Assembly: GCF_029543125.1 (NCBI RefSeq)
Contig: NZ_JARQWW010000002.1
Coordinates: 310,001 to 374,000, forward strand
DNA: 64,000 bases
Origin: Caulobacter segnis
GTDB lineage: Bacteria; Pseudomonadota; Alphaproteobacteria; Caulobacterales; Caulobacteraceae
Direction of reading: 5' to 3'
Shown: one piece after another, positions 15,955 to 25,164 of the stretch
Layout of the letters: the number at the start of each line of letters is the position of its first letter
Position numbering within the stretch: the first letter of the stretch is position 1
Notes under the pieces: generated by a model
Told to the model about the DNA's origin: nothing
Seen by the model: the letters and a program-made list of their open reading frames with translations, nothing else
Databases searched by the model: none
Program-made: the position numbers and the translations under genes

Positions 15955-17184
15955 ATGACCCTCGACCGCCGCTCTCTTCTGGCCCTCTCCGCCGCCGCTT
16001 TCGTCGCGCCGCCGGCCCTGGCCGCGCCCGCCGCGTCTCGATGGGTCGGCGCCTGGGCCAGCGCCCAGCAGATTCCCGAACCGCACAACGCCCTCGACCC
16101 CGCCGACCTGACTGACGCCACGGTGCGCCAGATCGTGCGGCTGATGATCGGCGGGACGAAGCTGCGGGTGCGGCTCTCCAACCGCTTCGGGACCGCGCCA
16201 TTGGCGTTCAGCGCCGTGCATGTGGCGCGCGCCGCCGCCCTGGGCTCGGCGTCGATCGAGGGCGGCCGGGCCCTGACCTTCGACGGGCAGGCGGGCGTGA
16301 TCATTCCGGCGGGCGCGGAGTACGTCTCCGACCCGCTGGACATGCCGATGGCCGCCCTGTCCCATCTGGCGGTGACCTATCACCTGCCCGCCCCGCCGGC
16401 GGTGCAGACCAGTCACCCCGGTTCGCGGACCACCTCGTTCGTGGCCAAGGGCGCCCGCGTCGGCGAGAACGACCTGCCGGACGCGAAACGGGTGGCGCAC
16501 TGGTACCAACTGTCCGCGGTCGACGTGCTGGCCGGACCGAAGGCGGCGGCCATCGCCATCATCGGCGACTCGATCACCGACGGGTTCGGGGTGACGACGG
16601 ACACGCACGCCCGCTGGCCCGACCGGCTGGCGGAGCGGCTGCAGGCCAGCGCCGCGACCCGGCATCTGAGCGTGCTGAACCACGGCATCGGCGGCAACCG
16701 CATCCTCAATGACGGCCTGGGCCCCAACGCCCTGGCCCGTTTCGACCGCGACGTGCTGAGCCAGACCGGCCTGAAGCATGTGATCGTTCTGGAGGGGGTG
16801 AACGATCTGGGGACCCTGACCCGCGACGCCCCCGCAATGCCGGAGCAGCACGACGCCCTGGTGCGCCGGATGATCGGCGCCTATCGCCAGATGGTGGAGC
16901 GCGGCCGGGCTCGAGGGCTGAAGATGATCGGGGCGACCATCCTGCCCTATGGCGCCTCGCCCTATTATCATCCCGACGCCCGTAACGAGGCGGACCGCCA
17001 GGCGGTGAACCGCTGGATCCGCGCGCCCGGAAACTTCGACGCGGTGATCGATTTCGACGCTGCCCTGCGCGATCCGGCGCGGCCTGAACGGCTGCGGGCG
17101 GACCTGGACAATGACGGCCTGCACCCGTCCCTGGCGGGATACCGCTTCATGGGCGACGCCGTGCCGCTGGCGCTGTTCCGGTGA
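15955..17184 (+). CDS. Exported SGNH/GDSL-family esterase
   Basis: 409 residues. The N-terminus has a twin-arginine-like DRRSLLALS signal followed by a hydrophobic stretch ending in ALAAPAA. A beta-rich region (about 30-190) precedes an SGNH hydrolase domain: block I GDSITDG (Ser nucleophile), the oxyanion Gly in HGIGGNR, block III GVNDLG with the Asn, and block V DGLHPS with the catalytic Asp and His. It hydrolyses an ester or acyl group; deacetylation of xylan is plausible from the neighbourhood but not shown. ATG at 15955 follows GGAGG. A strong terminator separates it from the receptor gene, so it needs its own promoter or read-through. Confidence 0.83.
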   Translation: MTLDRRSLLALSAAAFVAPPALAAPAASRWVGAWASAQQIPEPHNALDPADLTDATVRQIVRLMIGGTKLRVRLSNRFGTAPLAFSAVHVARAAALGSASIEGGRALTFDGQAGVIIPAGAEYVSDPLDMPMAALSHLAVTYHLPAPPAVQTSHPGSRTTSFVAKGARVGENDLPDAKRVAHWYQLSAVDVLAGPKAAAIAIIGDSITDGFGVTTDTHARWPDRLAERLQASAATRHLSVLNHGIGGNRILNDGLGPNALARFDRDVLSQTGLKHVIVLEGVNDLGTLTRDAPAMPEQHDALVRRMIGAYRQMVERGRARGLKMIGATILPYGASPYYHPDARNEADRQAVNRWIRAPGNFDAVIDFDAALRDPARPERLRADLDNDGLHPSLAGYRFMGDAVPLALFR

Positions 17185-18074
17185 GGCGGCTGCTGCTGGG
17201 GCTGGCGGCCTCGCTCTGGGCGATGAGCGCTCAGGCGCAGGAGATCGCCCTGACCTTCGACGACCTGCCGGCCCATGCGGCCCTGCCGCCGGGGGAGACG
17301 CGGGTCGGCGTGACGGCCCGCCTGATCGCCGCCCTGGCCGACGCGGGCGCCCCCGCCATGGGCTTCATCAACGGGGTCCAGACCGAGCGTGAGCCGGACT
17401 CGGCGGCGGCCCTGGATTTATGGCGGGCAGCGGGCCAGCCCCTGGCCAATCACACCTGGTCGCACATGCGGCTGGACGATCACTCCGTCGCCGAATTCGA
17501 AGCCGACGTCGCCCGCAACGAGCCGATGCTGAAGCGGCGGATGGGCCAGGAGGACTGGCGCTGGCTGCGCTATCCCTACCTGGCCGAAGGCAAGACGCCG
17601 GCCCAGCACGCCGAGGCGCGGGCCATGCTGGCCAGGCGCGGCTATCGGGTGGCCGGGGTGACCTTGGACTTCGGGGACTGGGCCTATAACGACCCCTACG
17701 CCCGCTGCGCGGCCAAGGGTGACGCAGCGGCGATCGCCGAGCTGGAGGCGCGTTACATAGCCGGCGCGGCGGCGAGCCTGGCCTATGCGCGGGCGCTGTC
17801 GAAGGCGGCGCTGGAGCGGGAGATCCCGTTGGTCCTGCTGCTGCACGCCGGGGCGTTCGACGCGCGGATGATGCCGAGACTGCTGGCCTTCTACCGGTCG
17901 GAAGGCGTGCGCTTCGTGACCCTGGAGACGGCGACGCGGGATGCGTTCTACGCACCGGACGTGAAGCCGTCGGGGGACGCGCCGACGACGCTGGAGAACG
18001 CGGCGAGGGCGAAGGGCGTGGCCGTTCCGGTTCAGGGCTGGAGCGTGACGGGGTTGGACGGAGTTTGTCGGTGA
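17181..18074 (+). CDS. Secreted polysaccharide deacetylase (NodB/CE4 family)
   Basis: 297 residues with a signal peptide (residues 1-20, ending SAQAQ). The NodB fold is recognised by ALTFDDLP (catalytic Asp and metal Asp) near residue 23 and the metal-binding HTWSH around residue 88, followed by RYPYLAEG. CE4 enzymes remove N- or O-acetyl groups from glycans; the substrate here is unknown, with acetylxylan or peptidoglycan possible. It starts with GTG at 17181, overlapping the stop of the esterase gene by four bases (GTGA), so the two are translationally coupled and probably work on related substrates. Confidence 0.82.
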   Translation: MRRLLLGLAASLWAMSAQAQEIALTFDDLPAHAALPPGETRVGVTARLIAALADAGAPAMGFINGVQTEREPDSAAALDLWRAAGQPLANHTWSHMRLDDHSVAEFEADVARNEPMLKRRMGQEDWRWLRYPYLAEGKTPAQHAEARAMLARRGYRVAGVTLDFGDWAYNDPYARCAAKGDAAAIAELEARYIAGAAASLAYARALSKAALEREIPLVLLLHAGAFDARMMPRLLAFYRSEGVRFVTLETATRDAFYAPDVKPSGDAPTTLENAARAKGVAVPVQGWSVTGLDGVCR

Positions 18075-18078
18075 GCCC

Positions 18079-18103
18079 CCCTTCTGCCTGGATGGGAGAA
18101 GGG
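18079..18103 (+). terminator. Hairpin after the deacetylase gene
   Basis: CCCTTCT at 18079-18085 pairs with AGAAGGG at 18097-18103. It lies just after the stop at 18074 in the convergent gap. No T-tract follows. Sequences of this look (purine-rich GGGAGAAGGG blocks) are common between genes in related genomes. Confidence 0.45.
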
Positions 18104-18182
18104 CCGGGGGGATGAGGGTGATGCTGCATTTCAAGATGGCGCGCGGCCGAGCCTGGCCCCGCTGACGCCGTCACCCCCCGCC

Positions 18183-18203
18183 CCTCTCCCGTCAAGGGAG
18201 AGG
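18183..18203 (-). terminator. Hairpin after the GH67 gene
   Basis: CCTCTCCC at 18183-18190 and GGGAGAGG at 18196-18203 form a perfect 8-bp stem with a five-base loop, ten bases beyond the stop of the alpha-glucuronidase gene on the minus strand. It may act as terminator and also looks like a dispersed intergenic repeat. Confidence 0.5.
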
Positions 18204-18212
18204 TGTGGAGAA

Positions 18213-20372
18213 CTAGATCCCCGGTGCTTCCGGAAAGCTCAGGGCCTCGTAGTAGGACAGCGGCTGGGGCGGCGGGGCGTAGCCTGCCGGCAGGGGGCGG
18301 TTCGCGAAGGTCTGGAAGTAGGCGATGGAGGCGTCGCGCCACCACTGGGCCTCCTTTTCCTGGATCGACAGGAAGGTCGCGACCTGGGCGTGGCGCTGGG
18401 GGTCCACATAGGCGGCGAGGCCTGCCCAGGTGTTGCGCATAGCGCTCACGTCGGCGACGCCGCCGGTGTAGCGGACCACCATCTCGTCCCACAGGGTGCG
18501 GCCCGAGCGCGTGCGGTAGTCCCACGGCAGATGGTGGAACCAGAGCAGGTCCTTCTCATCGATCTTCTTCACGTCCTCGAACACGGCGGCGACCTGCGGG
18601 GCGTACTGGGCCGTGGCCTTGCTGCCGGTGGCGACGGTGCGGTCGAAGCCGATGCCGGCCTTGTCGGCGCGGTGGTAATAGACCGAGGTCCAGTCGGCGC
18701 GCTCGCCGCCGGAGACCCAGGGGCCGGGACCGTAGTGGTGGCTGCGGGCCATGAGGTGATGCAGGCCCAGCGGGGTCATGTAGTTCACCACCGCCTCGCG
18801 CGAGCCCGTCATCATGTCGACAGTAGGTTTGAGGAAGGCTTGGTCGTTGGAGAAGGTCTGGCGCGCCCACTCATCGGCGATGTCGCGCGTGGACAGGTAG
18901 GGATCCCAGGCCAAGCGGCCGAAGACGTACCAGTTGGCCTGGTCGAAGTCCGAGCCCGACCAGTTGCGGTCCGTGCCGATATTGGCGACGCCGACCATGC
19001 CCGAACGCTTGTGGCCGAACAGGGAGCCGTCGATGACCTTGGCCACCGTGGAGCCCTCGCCCCGCCGCCAGGTGTCGGCGCGAAGGGTCTCCTCGTACAT
19101 GGAGCCTAGATAGGCCAGGTGGGTGGCGAAGCCGAGGTATTCCTTGGTGATCTGGAATTCCATGGCCAGCGGCGTCTTGGGCGTGGCCCCGAACAGGGGG
19201 TGGAAGGGCTCGCGCGGCTGGAAGTCGATGGCGCCGTTCTTCACCTGGACGATGACATTCGAGGCGAACTTGCCGTCCAGGGGGACGAACTCGTCATAGG
19301 CCTGCTTGGCGCGGTCGTCGGGCTGTTCGTGCGAATAGACGAAGGCGCGCCAGATGACCTCGCCGCCATGGGGGGCGAGGGCCTCGGCCATCATGTTGGC
19401 GCCGTCGGCATGGGTGCGCTTGTAGTCCTGGGGACCGGGCTGGCCTTCCGAGTTGGCCTTGACCGTGAAGCCGCCGAAATCGGGAATGTAGCGGTAGATC
19501 TCGTCGGCCTTGGCCTTCCACCAGGCGCGGACCCGCGGATCGAGAGGGTCGGCGGTCTTGAGGCCGCCGATCTCCATCGGGGCGCTGAAGCGGGCGGTCA
19601 GATAGACCTTGATCCCGTAAGGCCGGAACACGCCGGCCAGGGCGGCGGCCTTCTCCAGGTACATCGGGGTCAGGCTGAGGGCGTTGGCGTTGACGTTGTT
19701 CAGGGTCGTCGCGTTGATCCCCAGCGAGGCGTTGGCGCGGGCGTAGTCGAGGTAGCGCGGGTCCTTCCAGTCCGGCAGCTTGTGCCAGTCCCAGATCGAC
19801 TGGCCGGAATAGCCGCGCTCCACCGTGCGATCGAGATTGTCCCAGTGATTCAGCATGCGCAGCGCCACCTTGGGCGCGGAGGCGATGTCGAGACGGTCGA
19901 GGGGCTGGCGAGTCTGGATCAGGCGCAGATAGGCGAAGGCGCCGTAGAGAACGCCGACGTCGCTGTTGGCGGCGATCACCGTAGCGCGTGAGCCGTCGAT
20001 GCGGACGCTGCGGATCAGGTAGCCTTCGGTCCCCGCCTTCTCCAGCGGCAGCTTCAGGCCGGCGATGACCGCCGAGGATTTGGGGGTGCCGAACACCACC
20101 GCGCCGTCGCGGGCGGATGGCGAAACGGCGGGGGCGGCGCCAAGCAGGCCGGTAAGGCCGCGCACGAGCTCGGCTTGAGCGGCATCAAGAGTCGGGGACG
20201 CCGTTCCGGGTACGATGGCCGCGGCGAGAGGCTGGTAGCGGTCGCGACCCGCGTCCTCCACCGGGCGGTAACGGAGCCAGAGGTCGTAGCCGTCCTCCGC
20301 ATGGCCGGCCGGCGCCAGGACGAGGGCGGCGAGGAGGACGATCAGACCGCGCAGGAACGCCGGCATGGGCAT
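18213..20372 (-). CDS. Alpha-glucuronidase, GH67
   Basis: 719 residues with a signal peptide (hydrophobic FLRGLIVLLAALVLAPAGHA). GH67 enzymes remove 4-O-methyl-glucuronic acid from the ends of xylo-oligosaccharides. Family landmarks are RMLNHWDNLDRTVERGYSG, the acid catalyst Glu in KANSEGQPGP, and the Asp and Glu bases in GAIDFQPREPFHP. The full length is normal for the family. I take the ATG at 20372, preceded by AGAAGGT; a second ATG six bases later is possible. It is divergent from mannonate dehydratase and shares an operator region with it, so release and catabolism of glucuronate are controlled together. Confidence 0.93.
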   Translation of the reverse strand: MPMPAFLRGLIVLLAALVLAPAGHAEDGYDLWLRYRPVEDAGRDRYQPLAAAIVPGTASPTLDAAQAELVRGLTGLLGAAPAVSPSARDGAVVFGTPKSSAVIAGLKLPLEKAGTEGYLIRSVRIDGSRATVIAANSDVGVLYGAFAYLRLIQTRQPLDRLDIASAPKVALRMLNHWDNLDRTVERGYSGQSIWDWHKLPDWKDPRYLDYARANASLGINATTLNNVNANALSLTPMYLEKAAALAGVFRPYGIKVYLTARFSAPMEIGGLKTADPLDPRVRAWWKAKADEIYRYIPDFGGFTVKANSEGQPGPQDYKRTHADGANMMAEALAPHGGEVIWRAFVYSHEQPDDRAKQAYDEFVPLDGKFASNVIVQVKNGAIDFQPREPFHPLFGATPKTPLAMEFQITKEYLGFATHLAYLGSMYEETLRADTWRRGEGSTVAKVIDGSLFGHKRSGMVGVANIGTDRNWSGSDFDQANWYVFGRLAWDPYLSTRDIADEWARQTFSNDQAFLKPTVDMMTGSREAVVNYMTPLGLHHLMARSHHYGPGPWVSGGERADWTSVYYHRADKAGIGFDRTVATGSKATAQYAPQVAAVFEDVKKIDEKDLLWFHHLPWDYRTRSGRTLWDEMVVRYTGGVADVSAMRNTWAGLAAYVDPQRHAQVATFLSIQEKEAQWWRDASIAYFQTFANRPLPAGYAPPPQPLSYYEALSFPEAPGI

Positions 20373-20481
20373 GGGACCTTCTGTTTCCAACCAGGGTGCG
20401 CCCGCCTCCAAGCCTGGGAAGGGCGTCGTTGCCTTCCTCCTACAGCCTGAGAGAACGGAGGTCGAGACACTGAGACAATAT

Positions 20482-20492
20482 TGGTCAGACCT
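20482..20492. promoter_or_regulatory. GntR/FadR-type box between GH67 and mannonate dehydratase genes
   Basis: TGGTCAGACCT matches the palindrome TGGTCAGACCA at ten of eleven positions. It lies between the divergent starts at 20372 and 20551. The GntR gene at 21846-22589 is the closest candidate binder. Confidence 0.6.
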
Positions 20493-20494
20493 CT

Positions 20495-20533
20495 AGGTTG
20501 ACAACCTGCGCGCTGAAACCGATACCGGTATCA
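20495..20533 (+). promoter_or_regulatory. Mannonate dehydratase promoter with overlapping LacI-type operator
   Basis: AGGTTGACAACCT (20495-20507) is a perfect inverted repeat around a central A and contains the -35 consensus TTGACA at 20498-20503. Seventeen bases further lies the operator CGATACCGGTATCA (20520-20533), whose 12-bp core GATACCGGTATC is a perfect palindrome and overlaps the expected -10. Repressor binding would directly block RNA polymerase. Confidence 0.7.
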
Positions 20534-20550
20534 ATGAGGAAAGCGCGTCC

Positions 20551-21762
20551 ATGCTGAAGATCATCGCCGCCAAGGTCATCGTCACCTGCCCTGGCCGCAA
20601 CTTCGTCACCCTGAAGATCGTCACCTCGGACGGCGTTTACGGGATCGGGGACGCGACCTTGAACGGGCGCGAGCTGGCGGTGGCGGCTTACCTGAAGGAC
20701 CACGTGATTCCGTGCCTGATCGGGCGCGACGCCCATCAGATCGAGGATATCTGGCAATACCTGTATCGCGGGGCCTACTGGCGCCGGGGGCCGGTGACCA
20801 TGTCGGCCATCGCCGCGGTGGACATGGCCCTGTGGGACATCAAGGGAAAGGTCGCGGGCCTGCCGCTCTACCAGCTGCTGGGCGGGGCGTGCCGCACGGG
20901 CGTGATGGTCTACGGCCACGCCAACGGCCAGACGGTGGGAGAGACGCTCGACAACGCCGCCCACTACGCCGAGCAGGGCTACAAGGCGATCCGCCTGCAG
21001 ACCGGAGTTCCGGGCCTGAAGGGGACCTACGGGGTCTCCAAGGACAAGTTCTTCTACGAGCCGGCGGACAGCGACCTGCCCACTGAAAACCTGTGGTCCA
21101 CCGAGAAATACATGCGCACCGTGCCTGGCCTGTTCGAGACGGCGCGCGAACGGCTGGGCTGGGACGTCCACCTGCTGCATGACGTGCATCACCGCCTGAC
21201 GCCCATCGAGGCGGGGCGGCTGGGCAAGGACCTGGAGCCCTATCGTCCGTTCTGGATGGAGGACGCCACCCCGGCGGAGAACCAAGCCAATTTCCGCCTG
21301 ATCCGCCGGCACACCACCACGCCGCTGGCGGTGGGCGAGATCTTCAACTCGATCTGGGACTGCAAGCAACTGATCGAGGAGCAGCTGATCGACTACATCC
21401 GCGCCACGGTCGTCCATGCGGGCGGGATCACGCACCTACGCAAGCTGGCCAGCTTCGCGGCGCTTCACAACGTGCGGACCGGCTGCCACGGGGCCACGGA
21501 CCTGTCGCCGGTGTGCATGGCGGCGGCCCTGCACTTCGACCTGTCGATCCCGAACTTCGGGGTGCAGGAGTACATGCGCCATACGGCCCAGACGGACGAG
21601 GTCTTCCCCCACGCCTACACCTTCGCCGACGGGATGATGCATCCGGGCGAGGCGCCGGGCCTGGGCGTGGATATCGACGAGGCCCTGGCGCAGAAGCATC
21701 CCTACAAGCGCGCCTACCTGCCGGTCGCCCGGCTGGAGGACGGGTCGATGCACGACTGGTGA
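20551..21762 (+). CDS. manD: D-mannonate dehydratase, enolase superfamily
   Basis: 403 residues. The enzyme converts D-mannonate to 2-keto-3-deoxy-gluconate in glucuronate catabolism. The enolase capping domain is followed by a barrel with metal ligands Asp in LLHDVHH, Glu in WMEDATP and Glu in AVGEIFNS; the VHH His is the catalytic His of the ManD group. The YGHANG stretch, the short GVQEYMRH segment and the C-terminal MHDW are also as I recall for ManD. The high-activity mannonate branch is favoured over gluconate-type enzymes by these motifs and by the GH67 gene next door. Downstream enzymes of the pathway are not in the window. Confidence 0.92.
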   Translation: MLKIIAAKVIVTCPGRNFVTLKIVTSDGVYGIGDATLNGRELAVAAYLKDHVIPCLIGRDAHQIEDIWQYLYRGAYWRRGPVTMSAIAAVDMALWDIKGKVAGLPLYQLLGGACRTGVMVYGHANGQTVGETLDNAAHYAEQGYKAIRLQTGVPGLKGTYGVSKDKFFYEPADSDLPTENLWSTEKYMRTVPGLFETARERLGWDVHLLHDVHHRLTPIEAGRLGKDLEPYRPFWMEDATPAENQANFRLIRRHTTTPLAVGEIFNSIWDCKQLIEEQLIDYIRATVVHAGGITHLRKLASFAALHNVRTGCHGATDLSPVCMAAALHFDLSIPNFGVQEYMRHTAQTDEVFPHAYTFADGMMHPGEAPGLGVDIDEALAQKHPYKRAYLPVARLEDGSMHDW

Positions 21763-21845
21763 GGCCGCCTGTTCGGCGCATTGGCGGCGAAGAGAAAGCT
21801 GACCTATGCTAGCGGGAGTCGTCTTACCTCCATCCGACACCGCTC

Positions 21846-22589
21846 ATGACCGCCAGCAACAAGCTCTATCGCCGCATCGCCGACTCCATCGCCGAGGAGA
21901 TCGAGGGCGGGAACTACAAGGTGGGCGACCGCCTGCCCACCGAGCGTGAGCTGGCCGAGCAGTTCGGGGTCAGCCGCCCCACCCTTCGCGAGGCCATGAT
22001 CGCGCTGGAGATGCTGGGCATGGTCGAGGCCCGCCACGGCCTGGGCATCTATGTCACCGGGGGCGCGCGGCCGATGACGACCTCCTGGGATTTCGAGATC
22101 GGCGCCTTCGAGCTGATCGAGGCCCGCCGCCTGTTCGAGGGCGAGGCCGCGGCCCTGGCCGCCACCACCATCGACGACGAGGATCTGGCGGAGCTGGAGC
22201 GCCTGCTGGCCCTGATGACTTCGCAGGAGGAAATCAAGGGCGAGGACGCCGACCGCGACTTCCACCTGCTGATCGCGCGGGCCACCGGCAACGGGGCCAT
22301 CGCCGCCACGGTCGAGAACCTGTGGGAGCTGCGCAACCGCTCGCCCCTGGCCCGCAACATCCTGGTCCGCGCCCGCGGTCTGGGCCTGGAGCCGCGCGCC
22401 AACGAGCATCGCCGAGTGCTGGACGCCCTGCGCGCCCGCGATCCGGTGGCCGCCCGCCAGGCCATGCGCGACCACCTGGAGCGGGTGATCGAGCACCTGC
22501 TGCACGCCACCGAGACCGAGGCCCTGCAGAAGGCGCAGCAGGAGACCAAGGCCCGCCGCAGCGCCATCGCAAAGCGGGTGGCGATCTAG
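21846..22589 (+). CDS. GntR-family regulator, FadR subfamily
   Basis: 247 residues. The winged helix (about 8-75) contains LPTERELAEQFGVSRPTLREAM and is followed by GLGIYV in the wing. The C-terminal FCD domain (about 95-230) has the helical pattern with ARRLFEGEAA, DFHLLIARATGN and the metal-binding HRRVLDAL. It resembles UxuR/ExuR-type regulators of uronate use. Its position after mannonate dehydratase, 83 bases downstream on the same strand, suggests it senses a uronate intermediate. TGGTCWGACCA boxes in the region fit the half-site style of this subfamily. Confidence 0.88.
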   Translation: MTASNKLYRRIADSIAEEIEGGNYKVGDRLPTERELAEQFGVSRPTLREAMIALEMLGMVEARHGLGIYVTGGARPMTTSWDFEIGAFELIEARRLFEGEAAALAATTIDDEDLAELERLLALMTSQEEIKGEDADRDFHLLIARATGNGAIAATVENLWELRNRSPLARNILVRARGLGLEPRANEHRRVLDALRARDPVAARQAMRDHLERVIEHLLHATETEALQKAQQETKARRSAIAKRVAI

Positions 22590-22590
22590 C

Positions 22591-25164
22591 CTAGCGGGCC
22601 GCGACGCCCAGATAGGAAGGCGGGGCCGGCCGCGTCCCGGCCACGACCTTCTGCAGCACCACGTTGTCGTCGAGGCGCCAGACCTTGACCACATGCCGGC
22701 CGGCGGGGACGCGGGGAAAGGCCGCGCGCAGCACGCGAGCGTTGTCCATCACCGCTTTGTTCCAGTCGCGCTGCTCCTGCATGGTCGTGGCGGTGGGAGC
22801 CGGGATCAGGCTGTCGGTGATGACCTGCATCGGCCCGTCGTCCAGCGAGACGCCGACGCGCAGTTGGTTGCGGCCGGTGGGATCCAGGGTCGGGGACATG
22901 TGCAGCTCCACCGTCAGATCGCCGGCCTCGGCCACGGGCATGGCATACTCCAGGCGCACGCCATCGGCCCGGGTGGTGGAGGGGCGGCCCTGCGGCAGGG
23001 CGATGACAGAGCCCTTGGTGCGGCCGAAGTGCGGCACGACCTTCCAGTCCAGCCCGGCGCCGCCGACGGCGCGTGTGAAGTCCGGCCCCTCCACGGCGAC
23101 GACGCCCGGGGCGGACGGCGGGGTCGATTTGGCGAAGACCAGCGGTTTCGGCGTTCCGCCCACGCGGGTCACGGCGGGCATGACGTCGGCCGGGGGCTGC
23201 TGCCAGTTTGTGTAGCCGAAGTGGGTCTGCCGCATCATGCCCTCCCACTTGCCGCCGTTCAGAGCGTGATAGGCGGCGGCGATGGCCTTATCGGCCTTGA
23301 AGGCGGCCTCGACCCGGTCGGCGAACAGGTCGGCCCGCGCGTCGCCCCGGACGGCCAGGCGATGGTTCCAGGCGGCGGCGTAGTAGAGCTCGTAGAGGTT
23401 CGACATGGCCGCCACCGGATGCTCGACCAACTGGAAGAAGGCGTCAGACCGGGCCGGCGTGATAGACGCCTTCACCCGCGCCACGTCGGCATTCAGAGCG
23501 CGCCACTCGTCGATCATGATCCCGAACTCGCCCCCGTCCAACGCCTCGCCGTCGGGTCCGAGGGGGAAGCTGTCGGCGGTGATCAGCTCAGGCTTGCGGC
23601 GGCCGGCCAGCTGGCCGTAGCGCGTGAGGATGGCGCCGATCTCGGCGGCGTGGGCCGGGCCGAAGGCCTTGCGCGCCCAGGTTTCGGGATAGCGGGCCAA
23701 GGCTTCGGGCGTCATCGCTTCCGGATCCCAGGCCTGCTTCATGAAGAAGCTGAGCGGGAACTCCATCGGCTTGATGTCGCCGACATTGGCGATCCACAGG
23801 GCCCGCGCGCCCTTACGCCAGGCGAGGTCCATCTGCTGCCAGGTCTTCTCGTTCTGGACGGTGTTGAGCCACTTGTAGTTCCGCGGCGCGCCCACATAGT
23901 CGAAGTGGTAGTAGACGCCGTAGCCGGCGGCCCGGTCGCGATCCGTGGTGGGCAGGCGGCGGACCTGGCCCCAGTTGTCGTCCGCGAACAGCAGGATGAC
24001 GTCGTCGGGGACATTCATGCCGCGGTCGTAATAGTCCTGCACCTCCTTGTAGAGGGCCCAGACCTGGGGCGTCTTTTCCGCCGGCTTGCCGGTGACGTCG
24101 GCGATGATCCTGCGCTGGTCGGCGACGATGGTCTCCATCAGGCCGATGGCGGTCTCCTCGCCCATGGCCTCGTCGCCGTCGCCGCGCATGCCGATGGTGA
24201 CGAGGTTTTCGTAAGGCTGGCCATCGCCCTTGGACATCATCCGCTCGACGCCGCCGCGCCAGAATTCGCGCAGCTTGTCGCCGTTCCGGGCGTAGTCCCA
24301 GGCGCCGCCCTTGAAGCGGCTCCATTCGTCGTGGGCGCGGGTCATGGGTTCGTGGTGGGAGGTACCCATCACCACGCCCATCTCATCGGCCACCACCATG
24401 TTCTGAGGATCGTCGGCGTTGAAGGCGCGCGGCTGCCACATGGCCGGCCACAGGTAGTTGCCCTTCAGGCGCAACAGCAGCTCGAAGACATGGGCGTACA
24501 TCTTCGAATTGGCTCCGCCGAACTTGGTCTTCGACCAAGCGCCGAAGGCCGGATCCTCGTCATTGATGAAGAAGCCGCGATAGCGGACCTTCGGCTGGTC
24601 TCGGCGGTCGCCGGCGGTGACGAAGACGTTCGACTTCCGCTCAGTCGGCACGTCGGCGAACCAGTGCCAGGCAGAGACGCCGATCTTCTCGGACAGGTCA
24701 TAGGCGCCGAACACCGCACCGCGCCGGTCCGAGCCGACGATCACCAAGGCGCGCGGAACGCCCGGGAACGGCCGCTCCACCACGAGCTGGCGATAGGCTT
24801 CCCACTGGCCGGCGAGGTCGTCAGCCTTGATCTTTCCCTCGCGGACCAGGGCGTCGATCACGGGGCTTGCGCCGCGCACGCCGATGACGACGAGATCGCC
24901 CTTGGCCGACGCGACATTCGTGACGCGAAGAGCGGCCTGGCCGCCGACGCGCTGCAGGTCGGCGGCGAAGCTATCGGCCACGTGGCGCACGGCGGGATCG
25001 GCGCCGGCGTCCACATATACCCCCGCCGCCTTGCCGGCGCGGATCAGGGGAAAGCTGCCGGCGCCATCCTTGGCGCAGACCGAGACGGGCGTCGCGCAAG
25101 CGCGCGCCAGGGTCGGGGACATGGCGACGACCATGACCCCGGCGATCAGGAGGTTGCGGAACAT
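22591..25164 (-). CDS. Xylan alpha-1,2-glucuronidase, GH115
   Basis: 857 residues with a signal peptide (residues 1-22, ending LARACA). GH115 enzymes remove glucuronic acid from internal positions of xylan, complementing GH67. Family landmarks are the N-terminal domain with VIVGSDRRGAVFGAYDLSE, then WFADVPTE, YRGFFINDEDPA, LKGNYLWPAMW, HHEPMTRAHDEW and LLFADDNWGQVRRLP in the catalytic barrel, and a C-terminal beta domain. I start at the ATG at 25164, where the signal peptide begins; its A is shared with the GH3 stop (TGATG). It is the last gene of the GH10-GH43-GH3-GH115 operon and meets the GntR gene tail to tail one base apart. Confidence 0.92.
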   Translation of the reverse strand: MFRNLLIAGVMVVAMSPTLARACATPVSVCAKDGAGSFPLIRAGKAAGVYVDAGADPAVRHVADSFAADLQRVGGQAALRVTNVASAKGDLVVIGVRGASPVIDALVREGKIKADDLAGQWEAYRQLVVERPFPGVPRALVIVGSDRRGAVFGAYDLSEKIGVSAWHWFADVPTERKSNVFVTAGDRRDQPKVRYRGFFINDEDPAFGAWSKTKFGGANSKMYAHVFELLLRLKGNYLWPAMWQPRAFNADDPQNMVVADEMGVVMGTSHHEPMTRAHDEWSRFKGGAWDYARNGDKLREFWRGGVERMMSKGDGQPYENLVTIGMRGDGDEAMGEETAIGLMETIVADQRRIIADVTGKPAEKTPQVWALYKEVQDYYDRGMNVPDDVILLFADDNWGQVRRLPTTDRDRAAGYGVYYHFDYVGAPRNYKWLNTVQNEKTWQQMDLAWRKGARALWIANVGDIKPMEFPLSFFMKQAWDPEAMTPEALARYPETWARKAFGPAHAAEIGAILTRYGQLAGRRKPELITADSFPLGPDGEALDGGEFGIMIDEWRALNADVARVKASITPARSDAFFQLVEHPVAAMSNLYELYYAAAWNHRLAVRGDARADLFADRVEAAFKADKAIAAAYHALNGGKWEGMMRQTHFGYTNWQQPPADVMPAVTRVGGTPKPLVFAKSTPPSAPGVVAVEGPDFTRAVGGAGLDWKVVPHFGRTKGSVIALPQGRPSTTRADGVRLEYAMPVAEAGDLTVELHMSPTLDPTGRNQLRVGVSLDDGPMQVITDSLIPAPTATTMQEQRDWNKAVMDNARVLRAAFPRVPAGRHVVKVWRLDDNVVLQKVVAGTRPAPPSYLGVAAR

